Assembly: GCF_033366695.1 (NCBI RefSeq)
Contig: NZ_JAOBTQ010000001.1
Span: 4,340,001-4,404,000, forward strand
From: Streptomyces sp. SCL15-4
GTDB lineage: Bacteria; Actinomycetota; Actinomycetes; Streptomycetales; Streptomycetaceae
Length of the DNA: 64,000 nucleotides
Direction: 5' to 3'
Position 1 is the first letter of the stretch. Every line of letters begins with the position of its first letter. Under the pieces are notes generated by a model. That model was not told the origin of the DNA. It saw nothing but the letters and a program-made list of their open reading frames with translations, and did not search any database. The translations under genes and the position numbers were made by a program. Positions 46,873 to 55,444 of the stretch are shown piece by piece.

Positions 46873-47538
46873 ATGCGCGAGATCCTCAAAAGGCGACGCA
46901 GGCTCCTGTCCAGGCGGAACGGCGGGCGGCCCGAGCTGATCGGCGCGGCCCTGACCTTCGCGACCGAGTGGCAGTGGCCGGTACTCCCCGGTGTGGCGCC
47001 GGACCCGCAAGGCCGGGCCCGCTGCGCCTGCCCCGACCCGGAGTGCACGGTGCCCGGTGCGCACCCCTTCGACCCGGGGCTGCTCGCGGCCACCACCGAC
47101 GCGCGCATGGTGCGCTGGTGGTGGACCAACCGGCCGGACGCTCCGATCATCCTGGCCACCGGGGACCGGGCGCCCTGCGCGGTCAGCCTGCCGGCCCTCG
47201 CCGCCTCCCGCGCCCTCGCCCTGCTCGACCGGCGCGGCATGCGGCTCGGCCCGGTGATCGCCTCGCCCACCCGCTGGTCGCTGCTGGTGAAGCCGTACTC
47301 CATGGAGCAACTCGGCGAACTGCTCTACGCCAAGGACTTCGTCCCCGGCTCCCTGCGCTTCCACGGCACGGGCGGCTATATCGCCCTGCCGCCGTCCGAG
47401 ACCGGCCAGGGCGCCGTCCGCTGGGAGCGCGCCCCGCTGCCCGGCTCGGCCGCGCCCTGGGTGCCCGACGTGGAGGCCGTGGTGGACGCCGTGGTCGACG
47501 CCCTCACTCGTACGGGTGTGAGCGCGCCGGAGTTGTAG
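46873..47538 (+). CDS. Degenerate primase-polymerase (AEP)-like protein
   Basis: 221 residues. The length, the opening region with CxC..C pattern (RCACPDPECTVPGAHPFDP) and the order of segments match the N-terminal domain of bifunctional primase-polymerases found on Streptomyces chromosomes (compare 53934-54809). However, the acidic DxD of the active site is missing at the expected place (PCAVSLPALAAS) and the SGGRHLW motif is replaced by PTRWSLLVKP. Probably non-catalytic, perhaps binding nucleotides or DNA. Basic N-terminus KRRRRLLSRR. Function unknown. Confidence 0.75.
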   Translation: MREILKRRRRLLSRRNGGRPELIGAALTFATEWQWPVLPGVAPDPQGRARCACPDPECTVPGAHPFDPGLLAATTDARMVRWWWTNRPDAPIILATGDRAPCAVSLPALAASRALALLDRRGMRLGPVIASPTRWSLLVKPYSMEQLGELLYAKDFVPGSLRFHGTGGYIALPPSETGQGAVRWERAPLPGSAAPWVPDVEAVVDAVVDALTRTGVSAPEL

Positions 47539-47593
47539 GGGTGTCGGGCGCGGCCGGGGCGGGCGGGGCCCGCCCTGTCGTTATCGTCCGGAC

Positions 47594-48169
47594 ATGCTGC
47601 GTCTTTCCGGCGGTCGCCGGGCCGCACGGCCGCGCCACGGCGGGCCGGGCCCGCGCAGGCTGCGTCTGCTCGCCCTCGGGACCGTCGCGGCGGCCGTGGC
47701 CGCGCTGCCGCTGACGGTGGCCTCCGCGGGACAGGTGGGCGAGGCCGGCCGGACCGTCGTACCGGCCGCTTCCCGGGCCGACGCCAAGACCGGCGGGCAC
47801 GGCGCCCGCCGCTCCCCCTTCCTGCTCGGCATCGGGCTCGCCACCGCCGCCCGCTGCGGCCCGGCCCTCACCTCGCCGGACGGCATCGAGGCCCAGACCT
47901 GTGTGCTGACCCAGGGCGAGGACACCTGGGCGCGCACCTACTACCGCAACACCACCGGCGGACCGCTGGACGCGCTGCTGAGCCTGATGGGACCGGATGG
48001 CCGGACCGTCCAGACGCACTGCGCCACCGGCACCGACGACGAGCCCGCCACCTGCGAGACGCCGCGCGAGCGCGTCCGGGGCGCGCCGGGCGCCTACACG
48101 GCCGTCACCGAGTTCGCCGCGCACGGACCGGACGGGGCCCTGCTGCTCCGCTCGGGCAGCAACTCCTGA
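47594..48169 (+). CDS. Secreted protein with four cysteines (hypothetical)
   Basis: 191 residues. The N-terminal signal has a basic region (RRAARPRHGGPGPRRLR) and a hydrophobic core (LLALGTVAAAVAALPL) ending ASAG near 46. The mature part holds four Cys (RCGPA, QTCVL, THCAT, ATCET), suggesting two disulfides, and a short beta-rich domain. No family recognised. ATG 47594 has no ribosome site; TTATCG at 47581-47586 could be a -10 element of a near-leaderless transcript. Confidence 0.65.
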   Translation: MLRLSGGRRAARPRHGGPGPRRLRLLALGTVAAAVAALPLTVASAGQVGEAGRTVVPAASRADAKTGGHGARRSPFLLGIGLATAARCGPALTSPDGIEAQTCVLTQGEDTWARTYYRNTTGGPLDALLSLMGPDGRTVQTHCATGTDDEPATCETPRERVRGAPGAYTAVTEFAAHGPDGALLLRSGSNS

Positions 48170-48256
48170 CGGCTCCCGGGCGGTTGACGCTCCTTCGCGC
48201 CGCGTGCGCCGGCATGGGCACGGACGCGGGGCGGCCCTGGAAAAGGGCATGGAAAG

Positions 48257-48296
48257 GCCCGGTTGCTGGCGACGGGGGATGCACCAGCAACCGGGC
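48257..48296. terminator. 13-bp stem hairpin between convergent genes, possible bidirectional terminator or RNA
   Basis: GCCCGGTTGCTGG (48257-48269) exactly inverted at 48284-48296 around a 14-nt loop. A second weaker stem ATCGGC/GCCGAT lies at 48317-48347. The rest of the 289-bp gap 48170-48458 has no supported ORF. Confidence 0.55.
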
Positions 48297-48458
48297 TACA
48301 GGAACGGTAACAAGAGATCGGCGGTTCGCAAATTCGGTCTTGCCGATTCGGACACCGATTTTCCTGGAGAAGGGCCGAGTTGTGACGCGAGTCACCCTTC
48401 GCGCGGTCCCGTGGCGCGGTCGCCCGGCCGGCCGGCCGGGCTCCTCGCGTACGACGCG

Positions 48459-49421
48459 TCAGCTGAGCGTGACCTGCCGGTTGGTCAGTCCGCCGCGGGC
48501 CCGGCGCTCCTCCGGAGTGAGCGGTTCCGTGGCCGCGAGGGCGGCGGCGAGGCGCTCGGCGAACTCGGCGGCCGGCTGCTCCACGTCCTTGGCCGAGATG
48601 CCGCTCGGCAGGTCCCAGACCGGAACGGTGAGGCCGTGAGCACGGAAGGAGCCCACGAGCCGGGTGCCCTCGCCGAGGCTGGAGCGGCCGGCCGCGTGCA
48701 GCCGCGCGAGAGCGTCCAGAAGCTGCTCCTCCGGGTGCGGCATGACCCAGCGCAGGTGGTTCTTCTCCGGGGTCTCGCACCAGTACGCGGCCTGCACGGC
48801 GGACAGCCGCACGGTCGGGATCGCCGCGGCGTTGGCCCGCTCCAGGGAGGCGGCCACCTCCGGGCTCGCGTTCTCCGCGTCCGGCACCCAGAACTCGAAG
48901 CCGCTGTGCACGACCGGCTGGAAAGCGCCCTCCGGGTCGAGCAGGTCCTGCAACCGCGGGCCCTCGGCGGGGGCGCGGCGGCCCTGCACCGGGGTGCCCG
49001 GCTCGGCCTCCAGGGCGCGCAGCAGCGTGTCGGCGAGGTCGCGGCTGATGTCGCCGGACGCCGTGTCGTTCTGCAGGCCCAGCAGGACCGAACCGTCGTC
49101 CCGGCGCAGCGCGGGCCAGGCCATCGGCAGCACCGTGGCCAGCGTGACCGACGGGACGCCGTCGGGCAGGCCGTCCCGCAGGGTCAGTTCCGCGGTCGCG
49201 GCCGGGACCAGCTCGCGCAGCGCGACCCAGTCGCACTCGCCGGGCAGTCCCTCGAACGGGCGCTGCACCAGCTCGGTCACGGCGTGCGCGGCGGCCCGGC
49301 CGTGGCAGGCCTTGTAGCGCCGGCCGCTGCCGCAGGGGCAGGGCTCGCGGGCGCCGACAACCGGGATCTCCCCGTCGATCGGCTGCGGCTTGGCCTTCGT
49401 CTGGGGGCGCTTCTTGGCCAT
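48459..49421 (-). CDS. SEC-C zinc-motif protein (DUF5926-like)
   Basis: 320 residues. A basic N-terminus ([13 protein letters not shown]) precedes a zinc-binding SEC-C motif [13 protein letters not shown] (about 28-40), then a large alpha/beta domain without recognised catalytic residues that is common in Streptomyces. SEC-C motifs bind zinc and often mediate protein contacts, as in SecA. The ending LTNRQVTLS is conserved-looking. No clear function. ATG 49421. Confidence 0.82.
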   Translation of the reverse strand: MAKKRPQTKAKPQPIDGEIPVVGAREPCPCGSGRRYKACHGRAAAHAVTELVQRPFEGLPGECDWVALRELVPAATAELTLRDGLPDGVPSVTLATVLPMAWPALRRDDGSVLLGLQNDTASGDISRDLADTLLRALEAEPGTPVQGRRAPAEGPRLQDLLDPEGAFQPVVHSGFEFWVPDAENASPEVAASLERANAAAIPTVRLSAVQAAYWCETPEKNHLRWVMPHPEEQLLDALARLHAAGRSSLGEGTRLVGSFRAHGLTVPVWDLPSGISAKDVEQPAAEFAERLAAALAATEPLTPEERRARGGLTNRQVTLS

Positions 49422-49495
49422 GGTGGGTGTCTCCCGGTTACGGCTCTTCTCGTACGTCGGGAGCCTAGCCGCTTCGGCCGTGACCGACGGGAACC

Positions 49496-49504
49496 TGTGG
49501 ACAA
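49496..49504 (-). promoter_or_regulatory. Isolated DnaA box
   Basis: TGTGGACAA (TTGTCCACA on the minus strand) in the 210-bp gap upstream of the SEC-C gene. Single box; weak as a functional site alone. Confidence 0.3.
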
Positions 49505-49631
49505 CGCACGGGCGCTCGACGGCTGGTGGCGGTAACGGAATCCGGTCCGCCGGTGTCCGGTGCGCCGGTGCCCGGCGTCGCGCGCGGGTGGCGGCCCGTC
49601 GCGCCGGCCGGCCGCCGCCGGCCCCGCGGGG

Positions 49632-50432
49632 TCAGTCCAAGTCCTCGAAGGCGTCCGTGAAGTCCAGACCGGACAGGTCCGGCAGCGCCAGGCCCGGGGT
49701 GGTCAGGCCGGACAGGGGCACGTCCGTCGTGGTGATGCCCGTGAGCGTCGCGTCCGATATCGCTGTCAGCGGCAGGTCCGGCAAACTCTCGTCCGCCGGC
49801 GACAACCGAGGCAGCGGCACCTCGCCGGCCACCGCACCCGTCAGTGCCGTCTCCGGGGCCGTCGCCACGGCCGGCAGCGCCAGATCGGCGAGCGGTGCCT
49901 CCCGGGCCAGGTCCGCGAGCGGTGCCTCCCGGGCCACGGGCCGGGTGACGCGCGTAGCGAACGGGTCGCGGGGGCAGCCGGCATCGGGATCGTGGACGTC
50001 GCCGTGGACCACCACCCAGACCGTCACCTCGCCCTCGACGTCGTCCCGGACGCCCCAGTCGTCGGCGAGGGCCGTGATGATGTTCAGCCCGCGCCCGCCG
50101 TGCGCGGTCACCGACGGTGTCGCCGGTGCCGGGCGGGTCGGGCCGCCGCCGTCCGTGACCTCCACGAGCAGCCGTCCGCGCGCGTCGACCCGCCACGCGG
50201 CGCGTACGTCGCCGTCCCCGGCCGGCGCGTCCCCGAGGGGCCGCCCGTGCCGGCAGGCATTGCTCAGCAGTTCCGAAAGGATCAGTACGGCGTCGTCGAT
50301 GACCGACTCCGCCACGCCCCCGCTGCGCAGCTGCGCCCGCATCCGGTGCCGCGCCTTCCCCACGCCCGCAGGGCCATGGGGTACGGCCATGCTCGACGAC
50401 GTGGGCACTTCCTGTGCCACCACCAACGCCAC
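49632..50432 (-). CDS. GHKL ATP-binding regulatory protein with repetitive C-terminal tail
   Basis: 266 residues from GTG 50432 (AAGGAGG upstream). HATPase domain about 15-150: N-box LSELLSNACRHGR, G1 VTDGGGPTRP, G2 HGGRGLNIITAL. This resembles single-domain anti-sigma kinases. The remaining 110 residues are an unusual acidic tail of degenerate 9-12-residue units with PL..L spacing (EAPLADLAR twice in tandem, then EVPLPRLSP, DVPLSGLTT). At DNA level a 22-bp element repeats exactly 27 bp apart (49888-49909, 49915-49936). Partner unknown. Confidence 0.8.
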   Translation of the reverse strand: MALVVAQEVPTSSSMAVPHGPAGVGKARHRMRAQLRSGGVAESVIDDAVLILSELLSNACRHGRPLGDAPAGDGDVRAAWRVDARGRLLVEVTDGGGPTRPAPATPSVTAHGGRGLNIITALADDWGVRDDVEGEVTVWVVVHGDVHDPDAGCPRDPFATRVTRPVAREAPLADLAREAPLADLALPAVATAPETALTGAVAGEVPLPRLSPADESLPDLPLTAISDATLTGITTTDVPLSGLTTPGLALPDLSGLDFTDAFEDLD

Positions 50433-50611
50433 CCCCGAGACCTCCTTCGCCCCACGCCACGGTGTGGATGCCCTTTTGGTCTGCGCCGGAAACCGGCCAG
50501 TCCTCTTCCGGTGACGCACTCGACACAGACGGACACCGAGCGAACGCGCCGGTGCACTCCCCGTGACGGCGTCTTCCCGCTCGTGTCCGGCGGGGGCCTC
50601 CGGTCGGCGGC

Positions 50612-51439
50612 TCAGCGGCCGAGACGGCGCAGCACCGCGCGCGGACGGTTGGTGATGATGGCGTCGACGCCCAGGTCGAGGCAGAGGTCGACGTCCTCGG
50701 GCTCGTTCACGGTCCACACGTGGACCTGGTGGCCGGACTGCCGCAGTCGCTCCACATAGGCGGGGTGGTTGCGCACGATGCGGAGCGAGGGCCCGGCGAT
50801 GCGCACGCCCGCGGGGAGCCGGCCGTCGCGCAGCCGGGGCGAGACGAACTGCATCAGGTAGACCGTCGGCAGGGTCGGCGCCGCGGTGCGCACGCGGTGC
50901 AGCGAACGGGCCGAGAAGCTCATGATCCGGACCGGCGACTCGGCGGCGGAGGCCGGCACTGCCAGGCCGAAACGGTTCAGCAGGGCCAGCAGCCGCTCCT
51001 CGACCTGGCCCGCCCAGCGCGTGGGGTGCTTGGTCTCGATGGCCAGCTCCACCCGCCGCCCGGCGTCCGCGACGAGTTCCAGCAGTCTCTCCAGGGTGAG
51101 GACGGAGGTCTCCTCGCGGTCCTCCGGCCGGTGCTCCCAGTCGGGCTCCTCGTCCCGTCCGTGCCAGGCCTCGCGCGTCTTCCAGGAACCGAAGTCGAGC
51201 GCGGCCAGGTCGGCCAGTTCCAGCGCGGAGACCGCGCCGCGGCCGTTGGAGGTACGGTTCACCCGCCGGTCGTGGACGCAGACCAGATGTCCGTCCGCGG
51301 TCAGCCGTACGTCGCACTCCAGGGCGTCGGCGCCGTCCTCGATCGCCTTCCGGTAGGCGGCGAGGGTGTGCTCGGGGGCGTCTTCGGAGGCGCCGCGGTG
51401 GGCGACGACCTGGATGGAGCGCTGGGGTGCGTGGGTCAC
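50612..51439 (-). CDS. Glycerophosphodiester phosphodiesterase (GDPD) family protein
   Basis: 275 residues. TIM-barrel GDPD motifs: AHRGASEDAPEHTLAAY (about 13-29, catalytic His and Glu), ALECDVRLTADG (Glu, Asp) and VCVHD (second His, about 55). The C-terminal VHVWTVNEPEDV is typical. It hydrolyses glycerophosphodiesters to glycerol-3-phosphate and an alcohol. No signal peptide, so probably cytoplasmic. GTG 51439. Divergent from the HtrA-like gene across an AT-rich region. Confidence 0.92.
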   Translation of the reverse strand: MTHAPQRSIQVVAHRGASEDAPEHTLAAYRKAIEDGADALECDVRLTADGHLVCVHDRRVNRTSNGRGAVSALELADLAALDFGSWKTREAWHGRDEEPDWEHRPEDREETSVLTLERLLELVADAGRRVELAIETKHPTRWAGQVEERLLALLNRFGLAVPASAAESPVRIMSFSARSLHRVRTAAPTLPTVYLMQFVSPRLRDGRLPAGVRIAGPSLRIVRNHPAYVERLRQSGHQVHVWTVNEPEDVDLCLDLGVDAIITNRPRAVLRRLGR

Positions 51440-51540
51440 CGCGTCATGGTGCCACCGTCACCGGGTAGCCGTGGCGGGGTGGGTGCGACTCCCCGGCGAA
51501 CGGCGGCTTCGCCGCGGACAGGCGAGGACCTCCTGGTCGC

Positions 51541-51586
51541 TTATATAACTTTTACGGTAAATGCCGTTAAAGATCCTATATAAAGA
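51541..51586. promoter_or_regulatory. AT-rich island between the GDPD and HtrA-like genes
   Basis: A tract of about 46 bp well below 40% GC in a 70% GC genome. It holds TTATATAA and TATATAAAG as outer elements and TTTACGG/CCGTTAAA as inner inverted arms. Likely promoter and operator for the protease gene, whose GTG is 110 bp downstream. Confidence 0.5.
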
Positions 51587-51695
51587 GGACCGCCGGACGC
51601 ACAGGCACCGCTTATGGTGCTCTGACGGCTCGTGGGAAAAGCTGACGCAAGACAGTGCGACCGACGACAACAGGCGTGGACCGAGGAGAAGAGCT

Positions 51696-53180
51696 GTGAG
51701 CACCGAGAACGAGGGCAACGCGGTACCCCCGGCGCCGTCCGCACCTCCCGTGCCGGTGGCCTCTCCCGACGCTTCCCCGCAGGGCCCCGGGCCCGAGGGG
51801 AGCGCCCCGACGGCACCGCTTCCGCCCGTGCCCCCGGAGAACCCGGCGGCCCCGCCCGCGGCCCCCGCGTCCGGCCCGGCCCCCGACGGCTCCTGGCCGC
51901 CTCCGCCCCCGGCCACCCCGTCCTACGGCGACCCGGGGCCCTACGGCGCCGGCCCGTCCCACGGCGGCGGCCCCTCCTACGGCGCCGGCCCGTCCTATGG
52001 CGGCGACGCGGGCGGTCAGGGCACCGGCTGGGGCGCCACCTGGCAGCAGCCCGCGCCCAAGCCGCGCGGTCGCGGCGGCCTGGTGGCGGCGGTCCTGGTG
52101 GCCGCGCTGGTCGCGGGCGGCCTAGGCGGCGGCCTCGGCTACACCCTGGCCAAGGACCGTGACGACCACGGCTCCACCACGATCTCCGCCTCCGACGGCG
52201 CCACGCAGGTCAAGCGCGCACCGGGGACGATCGCGGGCGTGGCCTCCAGGGCGCTGCCCAGCACGGTGACGATCCAGGCCGAGAGCAGCGACGGCGAGGG
52301 CGGCACGGGCACCGGGTTCGTCTTCGACACCCAGGGGCACATCGTCACCAACAACCACGTGGTCGCGGAGGCGGTGGACGGCGGCCGGCTCACGGCCACC
52401 TTCGCGAGCGGGAAGAAGTACGACGCCGAGGTCGTCGGCCACGCGCAGGGCTACGACGTGGCGGTCATCAAGCTCAAGAACGCCCCTTCCGACCTCAAGC
52501 CGCTCGCCCTCGGCGACTCCGACAAGGTGGCCGTCGGCGACGAGACCATCGCCATCGGCGCCCCCTTCGGACTGTCGAACACGGTGACGACCGGCATCAT
52601 CAGCGCCAAGAACCGCCCGGTGGCCTCCAGCGACGGCAGCTCCACCAGCAAGGCGTCCTACATGAGCGCCCTGCAGACCGACGCGTCCATCAACCCGGGC
52701 AACTCCGGCGGCCCGCTGCTGGACGCTTCCGGTGCGGTCATCGGCATCAACTCCGCGATCCAGTCCACGGGCAGCGGCGGCTTCGGCTCCGCGCAGTCCG
52801 GCTCGATCGGCCTGGGCTTCGCCATCCCGATCAACCAGGCGAAGTACGTCGCCCAGCAGCTGATCAAGACCGGCAAGCCGGTGTACGCCAAGATCGGCGC
52901 CTCCGTCTCCCTGGAGGAGTCCTCCGACGGCGCGAAGATCACCGAGCAGGGCACGAGCGGCGCCGCCGCGGTCGAGTCCGGCGGCCCGGCGGACAAGGCC
53001 GGCCTCAAGCCCGGGGACGTCATCACCAAGCTCGACGACCACGTGATCGACAGCGGCCCCACGCTGATCGGCGAGATCTGGACCCACAAGCCGGGCGACA
53101 AGGTGACGATCACCTACAAGCGGGGCGGCCAGGAGCACACGGTGGACCTGACGCTGGGCACCCGGCAGGGCGACAGCTGA
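51696..53180 (+). CDS. htrA: HtrA-like membrane-anchored serine protease with PDZ domain
   Basis: 494 residues from GTG 51696 (GAGGAG upstream). A long Pro/Gly-rich cytoplasmic N-terminus (1-125) and one TM helix (about 130-150) precede an extracytoplasmic trypsin-like domain with the triad His in TNNHVV (about 219), Asp in GYDVAVIKL (about 254) and Ser in NPGNSGGPL (about 336). A PDZ domain follows (about 385-485, GLKPGDVITKLDDHVI). It degrades misfolded secreted proteins. S. coelicolor HtrA-like proteases are reported under the secretion-stress system CssRS. tRNA-Ser follows 69 bp after the stop. Confidence 0.95.
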   Translation: MSTENEGNAVPPAPSAPPVPVASPDASPQGPGPEGSAPTAPLPPVPPENPAAPPAAPASGPAPDGSWPPPPPATPSYGDPGPYGAGPSHGGGPSYGAGPSYGGDAGGQGTGWGATWQQPAPKPRGRGGLVAAVLVAALVAGGLGGGLGYTLAKDRDDHGSTTISASDGATQVKRAPGTIAGVASRALPSTVTIQAESSDGEGGTGTGFVFDTQGHIVTNNHVVAEAVDGGRLTATFASGKKYDAEVVGHAQGYDVAVIKLKNAPSDLKPLALGDSDKVAVGDETIAIGAPFGLSNTVTTGIISAKNRPVASSDGSSTSKASYMSALQTDASINPGNSGGPLLDASGAVIGINSAIQSTGSGGFGSAQSGSIGLGFAIPINQAKYVAQQLIKTGKPVYAKIGASVSLEESSDGAKITEQGTSGAAAVESGGPADKAGLKPGDVITKLDDHVIDSGPTLIGEIWTHKPGDKVTITYKRGGQEHTVDLTLGTRQGDS

Positions 53181-53248
53181 CGGGGCCGGCCCGCCACGGC
53201 CGGAGGGCCGGTAATCTGTACCCGCGCCGTCGATCTCCGTCGGCGCGG

Positions 53249-53335
53249 GGAGGTGTGCCCGAGCGGCCGAAGGGAACGGTCTTGAAAACCGTCGTGGCAG
53301 CGATGTCACCGTGGGTTCAAATCCCACCGCCTCCG
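53249..53335 (+). tRNA. tRNA-Ser (anticodon UGA)
   Basis: 87 nt, class II. Acceptor GGAGGTG (53249-53255) pairs with CGCCTCC (53328-53334, one G-U pair), discriminator G. Anticodon stem ACGGT/ACCGT with loop CTTGAAA gives TGA, decoding UCN. T-loop GGTTCAAATCC. CCA is not encoded. The acceptor start overlaps the right arm of a CCCGCGCCG/CGGCGCGGG stem (53221-53249). Confidence 0.96.
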
Positions 53336-53358
53336 CAGAGGTTGTAGATGTACAGGTG

Positions 53359-53392
53359 AGAAGGGGTGCTCCTTGATGGGGGCACCCCTTCT
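53359..53392 (+). terminator. 11-bp stem terminator downstream of tRNA-Ser(UGA)
   Basis: AGAAGGGGTGC (53359-53369) exactly inverted at 53382-53392, 23 bp past the tRNA end. Nothing else recognisable to 53588. Confidence 0.75.
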
Positions 53393-53588
53393 GCGTGGGC
53401 CGCGTCCGGTGGGTCCGGGTCGGCTCCGGGGGCCGGGGCGGGTACCAGAGCTTGCGGGCGGTGCCGGTGCCGATGGTGAAGACGTGCGGATCTCCTCGTC
53501 CGACGGCTGGCGGGCCGTGGCGGGCCGCGGCGGGGTGTCTCTCCCGGGAGGCGCCCCTGCCTCGCTGTCCGGTCCCGCCGTCCGTCGG

Positions 53589-53831
53589 TTACTCCACGGC
53601 CGGGTCCTCCTGGGCCTGTCGTACCGCGCGGCGTACCGCCTGCTCGACCTCGTGCGGGTCGGTGCCCGTCGCCTCGGCGCGCGTCGTGATCGCCTCGTGC
53701 ACCGCGTCCGAGGCCGTGCAGAAGCGGCGCTGCTGCTCGGCGTACGCCTCGCCGGTGAGGCCCGCCAGGCGCGCGCGTTCCTCTTCGGCGGTGCGTTCCA
53801 GCCTGATCAGTTCATCCGGTATGTCCGTCAC
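53589..53831 (-). CDS. Small acidic helical protein (hypothetical)
   Basis: 80 residues from GTG 53831, stop TAA. It reads as mostly charged alpha-helix (LIRLERTAEEERARLAGL; EVEQAVRRAVRQAQED) with no membrane segment, so it may form a coiled-coil. It lies between the tRNA-Ser terminator and the prim-pol gene. No family recognised. The coding is supported by helix-forming composition and GC-rich third positions. Confidence 0.6.
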   Translation of the reverse strand: MTDIPDELIRLERTAEEERARLAGLTGEAYAEQQRRFCTASDAVHEAITTRAEATGTDPHEVEQAVRRAVRQAQEDPAVE

Positions 53832-53933
53832 GTTCGGATCGTAAGAGGCTTCGCGCCACCGCGCCTGCCCAGCGGTCCCCAGGCCCTGCCCGGCGGTCCG
53901 GAGCCGCCGGCCCGGCGGTCCGCGGCCCCCCGT

Positions 53934-54809
53934 TCAACGCTCCCGGTGCGTGGTCATCCGGGCCGCCGACGCGATCGTCGCGCGGGCCTCGCGCTCCGGC
54001 AGGCCGGTCGTGCAGGCCGCCTCGGTCAGGGCGTCCGCCAAGGCGGGGCCGATGCCGCTCTCGTAGGCACGGCAGGCCGCCCAGAAGAGGCGGGTGTTGC
54101 GCTGGCCCTCGTGTGCGGAGAGGACGAAGTGGACCAGGCCGTGGCCCTGGTCGCCCGGGGTGGACGGTGCCGGGTGGCGGGGCCGGGGCGGAGGCGCCAG
54201 GAGGCGGAGCAGGGCCGGCGGGCAGGGGGCCGGAGGCAGGTGGGCGGTGCCGGGCGCGGTGGTGTAGACGCCGTGGTCGGTGCGGGAGCCGGGGCCCACC
54301 AGATAACCGCCGGCGCCCCGGATGTCGATGCCGGGGGCGAGCCGGCCGGCCGAGTTCGGGACGACGGTGTCCGGCGGTCCGGTCAGCCACAGGTGGCGGC
54401 CACCGCTCGGAGTGAGCACGACGACCGTTTCCGGGATCGTGAACAGGTGGCGCAGGGCCAGTTCGCGCAGGGCGGCCGGGGCGTCCGTGCCGGTCTTGGT
54501 GTCCAGGTCGACGCCGATCAGGTGGTACGGCGGCAGCCCGCAGGCGATGCCGTAGCCGGTGGCCCGGGGTGCGGCGGCGAACAGGGCGCGGATGTGTCCG
54601 GGGTCGGTGGAGGCGTCGTACACACCGTGGCCGAAGCGGCCGCAGGCGCCGTGGCAGGGCGGTCCCTCGGGTGCCGGCTCGTCGCGGTGGGGGGAGCGCA
54701 GGGCCGGGAGCTTCGTCCGGGACAGGGGGATGACGGCCAGGCCGCGCTCGGCGGCGGACAGGGCGTGCGCGAGGGCCAGGGTGGTGGCCTGCCGGTCGGG
54801 GGTGGCCAT
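53934..54809 (-). CDS. Bifunctional primase/polymerase (AEP) N-terminal domain protein
   Basis: 291 residues. The AEP active site looks intact: LIGVDLDTKTG supplies the DxD (near 117-119) and SGGRHLWLTGP the SxH motif (about 145), with GYLVGPGSRTDHG behind. A Cys/His stretch (GPPCHGACGRFGHG) may bind zinc. A C-terminal helical region (EREARATIASAARMT) resembles a primase-C-terminal segment. There is no helicase domain and no phage or plasmid genes next to it; chromosomal copies are common in Streptomyces. Role in DNA synthesis or repair is inferred. Confidence 0.85.
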   Translation of the reverse strand: MATPDRQATTLALAHALSAAERGLAVIPLSRTKLPALRSPHRDEPAPEGPPCHGACGRFGHGVYDASTDPGHIRALFAAAPRATGYGIACGLPPYHLIGVDLDTKTGTDAPAALRELALRHLFTIPETVVVLTPSGGRHLWLTGPPDTVVPNSAGRLAPGIDIRGAGGYLVGPGSRTDHGVYTTAPGTAHLPPAPCPPALLRLLAPPPRPRHPAPSTPGDQGHGLVHFVLSAHEGQRNTRLFWAACRAYESGIGPALADALTEAACTTGLPEREARATIASAARMTTHRER

Positions 54810-55156
54810 GACTCTATCGTCGTACGTGTGTTCGAAAATGGGAAGGGCGGGGTGGTGGTCGCGCGTCTGGTTCGGGAGTGGGTGGAGCGGAAAGGTGCCG
54901 ATGGGGGTTTATCGACCTTTCATCACGCTTGCGTGGGAATCATGGGCCTCGGTGCGGTTCGCCGGAGTCCCGGTGGGCAGCAGACCACTCTCACCGCAGT
55001 AGGGGGTGAGCCTCGGCTGAGGTCCTTCGTGGGGAGGGGTCTCAGGGGGTGTGCTTCAGGGTCGAGACGCATGTGCGCGGCGGTGCTCCGGCGCCGCCGC
55101 GCGGTGTCCCTGGAGGTCTTGACGGTTCCGAATGAACGAATGATGCGCAGGAGGGG
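54810..55156. other. 347-bp non-coding stretch between the prim-pol gene and a small ORF
   Basis: No supported gene. AT-richer segments occur near 54827-54840 and 54905-54925 (likely prim-pol promoter side). GAATGAACGAATGA (55129-55142) is a short direct repeat before the small ORF; TTGACG at 55119-55124 could be a -35 element. Confidence 0.4.
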
Positions 55157-55297
55157 ATGACCGGCTTCTGCCGGGACGACCCGGCACGGCGGCCGCGGGG
55201 CGCGGCCGTGAGCCAGGTGCTCGCGGCCTTGCGGACCCTGGTGACGGCCGGTGCCGGGGTGCCGGCATCAGGGCTGGTCCCGACGGCGGACGGGTGA
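55157..55297 (+). CDS. Possible small gene, 46 residues
   Basis: ATG 55157 directly follows GGAGGGG and reads 46 codons (MTGFCRDDPARRPRGAAVSQ, then VLAALRTLVTAGAGVPASGL and a short acidic end) to TGA 55295. Only about four codons end in A or T, matching Streptomyces coding bias. One Cys, a basic region and a short hydrophobic helix. No homologue recognised. It precedes the sigma-factor gene by 147 bp on the same strand. A 99-codon minus-strand frame overlaps it but has no ribosome site. Confidence 0.4.
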   Translation: MTGFCRDDPARRPRGAAVSQVLAALRTLVTAGAGVPASGLVPTADG

Positions 55298-55444
55298 GTC
55301 CTCAGGGTCGTACCCGCAGACGGGACGGACCCGTGGTCCACCTTCAGGAGGTGGAGCCAGCCCCACCCCTACAACCTGAGGGGGACTCGCCTTCAGGACC
55401 TGCGGCCGATACCCGGCGGGGGAGGCCGCTCCTAGCGTGGAGGC

